A stretch of 6,833 bases of DNA from CAZOMR01 sp964580655 (lineage in GTDB: Bacteria > RBG-13-61-14 > CAZOMR01): assembly GCA_964580655.1 (NCBI GenBank), contig CAZOMR010000186.1:1-6833 (forward strand), in the 5' to 3' direction. The notes beneath the pieces are model-generated. The model was not told the DNA's origin. It worked only from the letters and a program-made list of their open reading frames with translations, and made no database searches. This document shows positions 5,076 to 6,833 of this stretch, one piece after another; the first letter of the stretch is position 1, and every line of letters starts with the position of its first letter. The position numbers and the translations under genes were made by a program.

Positions 5076-6566
5076 ATGGCAATAGAGGATTATATCAAAA
5101 AATCCGAAGGCAAAGAAATTGATTACTTTACTCAAGAAATCAGCATTTTAAAATTATTGGTAAGAGAAAGAAGAGGGCCATTTGATCTAGTCAGAGAACT
5201 TCTTTCCAATGCTGCCGCTAAAGAGGTTGGAGCTACTAAAATAGAAATCACATATACGATAGGTAAAGAAGGACATATGTGGGAAATTTCTGATAATGGT
5301 TGTGGAATGAATTATTTGGGAAGTGACCAAATTCCCGGAAGATTAGATAGATTTTTAGGTTTAGGTCTTAGCTCGGTAATAGGTCTTAAATCTGATGAAT
5401 TTGGTTTTAAAGGTTTGGGCTCTAAGCTAGCTTTCCAATCTAAAGCCCTAGAGGTGGAGACAAAATATAAATCTGATAACAATCTTCACAATGTAAAAAT
5501 TAATGAACCATGGAGTTCTTTAGAAAGAAACCTTAAACCCAAACCACGTTTAAGTACTTTTGAAGATAAAGAATTTCCTATTGGAACAAAAATCAAGATT
5601 ATAGGACATCCTCCTGATGCTGAAATAGAGCAACATAATTTTTCTGATATAAAAGATTTTGTTTTACATAGAACATTTCTTGGATTCACGAGAGATAGAG
5701 CAAATCCGCCAGAAATAATCATTTCTATTCTCGGAAAGCAAGAGAAATTAGGGTTTGGATTCCCTGAGCTTAAAATGATTCCTTGGGAAAACAAGGAGTT
5801 AAATGATAAAGGGCTTTTCCTGGATAAAAACAAGAAAACTCTTTTCGTTAATTTAATACCTAAGTCATCTAAGAAGATGAGAGTTGTACTTAAAGGCTTT
5901 TTAACATGGATTCCAGAAGATTTTAATCTACCAAATTCAGATTATAGTAAAGGATTGATTCTTTCAACTAAAGGAATACCTTATTTCGAGTTAGATTTAG
6001 AGGAATTAGGTGCAAGAGCTATAGCAACAGCTAATCCTGGATATTATAAGACTTGCTTAATTGTTGAGTGTGACAAAATGCATACTGAAATGAATATATC
6101 TAGAAGTGACCTTATTGATTCAAGAGAGGCTCGTGAATTTAAGAAAGTTGTGCAAGAACTTTTTGAAAATCTTGAAACAAGTAAGGAATATCTTGAATTT
6201 AGGCAAATTCCCAAAGAAGAGAAACATAAAGCTACAGCATCATACATCTTAGATGAAAAAAAATCAATTGAGTCTGAAGAACAAAATTGGGTCGTTTTTG
6301 AAAGGGAAGGAGAAGATTCTATTTTGCTCATGAGGGAACCTCAATATGAAGATGAGGTAAATGCTATATTATGGAAATTAGAAGCGCTTAACGCTTTGCC
6401 CTTTAAAGATTTTAGAACTTTAGCTTATATAGGATCAGTCAAGGGGCCTGATCTGCTTGTTCATTTTCAAGAGGATGATGAAAGCGAGCCGATAAGGGGG
6501 ACTGCATTTGAAGTGGAAAAAAATTTTTATTATTATAAAACTCATGGACATATACCTTCGCAATAG
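5076..6566 (+). CDS. GHKL (Hsp90/MutL-like) ATPase with nuclease-like C-terminus, cut by amber stop
   Basis: To the TAG at 6564 this is 496 residues. The N-terminal 200 residues carry Bergerat-fold ATP-binding motifs: N-box RELLSNA with Glu41 and Asn45, G1 box DNGCGM (Asp73, Gly75, Gly77), and G2/lid FKGLGSK (Gly113, Gly115, Lys117). The usual acidic residue after the N-box asparagine is replaced in AAAKE. Residues about 200-340 probably form the transducer domain. The C-terminus has a helix REPQYEDEV (420-428), then GPDLLVHF with Asp459 and FEVEKNF with Glu479 and Glu481. This spacing is compatible with a PD-(D/E)XK-like fold, which is tentative. No membrane segment or signal peptide is seen. 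The gene is far more AT-rich than queC and its neighbours, suggesting transfer. Family and substrate are unknown, and a defence role is only an inference. Confidence 0.85.
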   Translation: MAIEDYIKKSEGKEIDYFTQEISILKLLVRERRGPFDLVRELLSNAAAKEVGATKIEITYTIGKEGHMWEISDNGCGMNYLGSDQIPGRLDRFLGLGLSSVIGLKSDEFGFKGLGSKLAFQSKALEVETKYKSDNNLHNVKINEPWSSLERNLKPKPRLSTFEDKEFPIGTKIKIIGHPPDAEIEQHNFSDIKDFVLHRTFLGFTRDRANPPEIIISILGKQEKLGFGFPELKMIPWENKELNDKGLFLDKNKKTLFVNLIPKSSKKMRVVLKGFLTWIPEDFNLPNSDYSKGLILSTKGIPYFELDLEELGARAIATANPGYYKTCLIVECDKMHTEMNISRSDLIDSREAREFKKVVQELFENLETSKEYLEFRQIPKEEKHKATASYILDEKKSIESEEQNWVVFEREGEDSILLMREPQYEDEVNAILWKLEALNALPFKDFRTLAYIGSVKGPDLLVHFQEDDESEPIRGTAFEVEKNFYYYKTHGHIPSQ

Positions 6567-6752
6567 CCAAAAGTTATTTCTTGGGATATTCCTACAGGTG
6601 GAAGAAAAGTAAGATTAAATAAAACTAAAAAGAAGTATAAATTTACAGTAGATATGGATGAATATCAAGTTCACGTATATGTAATAAGACTTATGGATGG
6701 AATTAAAGTTTCTTCCAAAAAGGATTTAAAAAAGAAAGGTTTTGATCTCTAG
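6567..6752 (+). pseudogene. In-frame C-terminal continuation of the ATPase beyond an amber codon
   Basis: After the TAG at 6564-6566 the same frame stays open for 61 codons to a TAG at 6750-6752. It begins PKVISWDIPTG and ends KKDLKKKGFDL. Composition and codon choice match the ATPase gene, and a Trp-Asp strand directly after the Glu479 region is what a nuclease-like core would be expected to continue with. There is no ribosome binding site or start near 6567, so it is not a separate gene. The intact ancestor would be 558 residues. A nonsense mutation is the simplest reading. Amber readthrough or a sequence error are the alternatives. Confidence 0.7.
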
Positions 6753-6833
6753 GAAGAGGGGGGTCAGGAATCGGGTGTCAGAGCTTTCTACTTCGCCAAC
6801 CGCCGCCGCTAAAGCTAAGGCGGTCAAGAGGCT
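6753..6833. other. GC-rich repeat-like sequence at the right edge
   Basis: Composition becomes GC-rich immediately after the ATPase frame ends. The stretch has GGTCAG and GTGTCAG close together and inverted pairs AGCTTT/AAAGCT (6782-6787/6811-6816) and ACCGCC/GGCGGT (6799-6804/6819-6824). One frame from GTG 6775 stays open to the edge, but its Ala/Lys-rich translation looks like low-complexity repeat, not protein. It may be the start of a REP-type or other mobile repeat continuing outside the window. Confidence 0.4.

Noticed and set aside
6564..6566. Programmed pyrrolysine or general TAG reassignment as the main explanation
   Set aside because: No pyl gene or suppressor tRNA is in the window. 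The next in-frame TAG at 6750 behaves as a true stop, because frame quality and composition change right after it. It is kept only as a low-probability alternative.

Overview
The window looks like chromosomal DNA of a moderately GC-rich anaerobic bacterium, most likely of the Deltaproteobacteria/Desulfobacterota type. This rests on the protein style, the dprA-topA pairing, and intergenic repeat modules of a kind I associate with such genomes. The lineage is an inference and no marker here proves it.

Positions 1-133 are a short upstream region with only weak regulatory signals. Positions 134-4229 hold three tightly packed housekeeping genes on the + strand: dprA (DNA-processing/RecA-loading protein), topA (DNA topoisomerase I with three C-terminal zinc ribbons) and queC (7-cyano-7-deazaguanine synthase of queuosine synthesis). 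dprA and topA are 2 nt apart, and topA and queC overlap by 4 nt (ATGA), so this reads as one transcription unit. All three end in TGA.

Positions 4230-5075 are an 846-base gene-free stretch. Its first part (4267-4459) is a patchwork of short degenerate tandem repeats and a perfect GC-rich palindrome. Its second part (4536-5075) is AT-rich and regulatory. It has three A-tracts, a strong sigma70-like promoter (P1, -35 at 4564), a segment able to form several adjacent hairpins, and a second good promoter (P2, -35 at 4719). About 320 nt of leader follow, carrying direct repeats, hairpins and a possible 9-codon upstream ORF.

Positions 5076-6752 encode an AT-rich, probably acquired protein: an N-terminal GHKL (Hsp90/MutL-like) ATPase with a C-terminal region that may be a PD-(D/E)XK-like nuclease fold. 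The reading frame is cut by an amber codon at 6564-6566 but continues in frame, with protein-like sequence, for 61 more codons to a second TAG at 6750-6752. The gene is therefore a recent nonsense pseudogene, a readthrough gene, or affected by a sequence error. GC-rich, repeat-like sequence resumes right after 6752 and runs to the window edge.

The three housekeeping genes are ordinary. The interest lies in the acquired ATPase gene: its amber break, its two promoters, and the structured leader between them. A role in defence against foreign DNA is plausible for such an architecture but is not shown by this window.
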